This document shows positions 22,937 to 23,653 of a DNA stretch of 23,653 nt, in pieces. Source of the DNA: DATKCN01 sp035513175 (GTDB lineage Bacteria > Chloroflexota > Chloroflexia > Thermomicrobiales > CFX8); assembly GCA_035513175.1 (NCBI GenBank), contig DATKCN010000306.1, forward strand, positions 1-23,653, read 5' to 3'. Position 1 is the stretch's first letter; the number at the start of each line of letters is the position of its first letter. A program made the translations under genes and the position numbers. A model generated the notes under the pieces. It was not told where the DNA came from. It was given only the letters and a program-made list of their open reading frames with translations, and made no database searches.

Positions 22937-23653
22937 CTATTGCAAGCGTGACTGCGCCTCACGCAGCGCGTCGAAATACGCGGTGACGCGCTCGGCAGCC
23001 TCCGTCTGGCGCTGAATCTGCTCGCGCAGGCTGACGATGTCGTCAGCGTGCCGATCAATTCGCGCGAGGAGCCGCGTGATCTCCGCCTGCTGATCGCGAA
23101 CGAACGCCAGCACCGGAGAGATCATCTCTTCGAACAGCTCCTCGATCCGCTCCTGATCGATGACGTCTTCCGCGGCGACGACCTCCGGCTCATCGCGCGC
23201 CTCCGGCTCGCCCGTTGGCGGAGGGGGCTGGTCGTCGAGATGGGAATCCCGCGGGCTATCGAGACTCACGCGCTCGACGGGCGCGTGCGTCCGCAACGCC
23301 GTAAGGGCCACGTGGGATACGGTCTGCCAGGGAAGCGTCTGGAACCGGACGACATCGTTGACGCGCAGTCCGGAGCGTCCGGACTCGGAGCGGTAGTTGA
23401 CATCCTCCTCCGCGACATCTCCGATCTCACGCAGCTGTTGGCGGATCTCGGCCAGGATGCGGTTGTAGACGGTGCTGGCGGTGACAAAGCGATCGATCGC
23501 CGCCTCCATGTCAGCTCGCGCCCGGTCGACCGCGGACTCGTCGATCGCGGCCAGTTCGGCGGCAATGGAGTCAACGGCTTGCTGTCGCTGCTGGCGGCGC
23601 TGCTCGTCGTCATGCTGGTCGGCAGGCGTTGGCGGCGTAGACGGGTCGTTCGG
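22937..23653 (-). CDS. Coiled-coil protein of unknown function, C-terminal part (cut by window edge)
   Basis: The open frame continues beyond 23653, so 238 residues of an unknown total are seen. An internal ATG at 23509 would give 190 residues. The visible part begins polar and Gln/Arg/Asp-rich (DDEQRRQQRQQ) and goes on to helical stretches (AAELAAIDESAVDRARADME, EIRQQLREIGDV). Next come a compact middle segment (SGLRVNDVVRFQTLPWQTV), a disordered Pro/Asp/Glu linker and a C-terminal coiled coil (about 160-236, heptad-like, VRDQQAEITRLLARIDRHADDI). No signal peptide or membrane helix is visible. The architecture suggests a structural or scaffold protein; no family is recognised. Confidence 0.7.
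   Translation of the reverse strand, partial: PNDPSTPPTPADQHDDEQRRQQRQQAVDSIAAELAAIDESAVDRARADMEAAIDRFVTASTVYNRILAEIRQQLREIGDVAEEDVNYRSESGRSGLRVNDVVRFQTLPWQTVSHVALTALRTHAPVERVSLDSPRDSHLDDQPPPPTGEPEARDEPEVVAAEDVIDQERIEELFEEMISPVLAFVRDQQAEITRLLARIDRHADDIVSLREQIQRQTEAAERVTAYFDALREAQSRLQ

Overview
The window is high-GC bacterial chromosome, densely coded on both strands, with frequent GTG and TTG starts preceded by GGAGG-type ribosome binding sites. Several things point to the Chloroflexota, probably a Thermomicrobia or Sphaerobacter-like lineage. These are solute-binding lipoproteins with Pro/Thr/Ala linkers, a DUF2277 protein, an F420-type luciferase-like oxidoreductase, a HyuA/HyuB pair and sigma-70 promoters in a GC-rich background. 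The placement is inference. No tRNA, rRNA, CRISPR array, insertion sequence or phage gene was seen.

Layout: (1) 1-2498, minus strand: a family 5 peptide/oligopeptide ABC transporter, with the 5' end of a DppB-type permease and its Tat-dependent binding lipoprotein. A consensus promoter and a ~275-nt structured leader precede the lipoprotein gene. (2) 2913-6760, minus: a translationally coupled hyuA-hyuB pair (ATP-dependent hydantoinase/5-oxoprolinase family) with its own promoter. (3) 6875-7996, minus: a divergent GalT/HIT-superfamily protein. (4) 8304-9593, minus: glgC, facing away from accD-accA at 9789-11595, plus. (5) 11618-12778, minus: an M24 Xaa-Pro-type peptidase, facing away from a cytochrome c lipoprotein (13012-13449) and a seven-helix membrane protein (13558-14289). 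(6) 14299-15357, minus: an M42 aminopeptidase, downstream of a PucR-type regulator (15433-17058) that diverges from a MocR/GntR-aminotransferase regulator (17298-18956). (7) 19110-22932, plus: a NylB/class C beta-lactamase-like hydrolase, a SnoaL-like protein, an LLM oxidoreductase and a secreted membrane-anchored protein, with a DUF2277 gene on the minus strand among them. (8) 22937-23653, minus: the C-terminal part of an unrecognised coiled-coil protein.

The peptide importer, the two metallopeptidases and the hydantoinase/oxoprolinase pair together suggest scavenging of peptides and cyclic amides. PucR- and MocR-type regulators fit nitrogen or amino-acid control, but this link is inference. 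AccD/AccA (fatty acid synthesis) and GlgC (glycogen) are housekeeping genes.

I found no convincing new multi-gene system. The best leads are a repeated TTGTGC/GCACAA half-site array between the two divergent regulators, the structured leader of the binding-protein gene, stop codons lying inside hairpins at three convergent gene junctions, and the divergent GalT-like protein.
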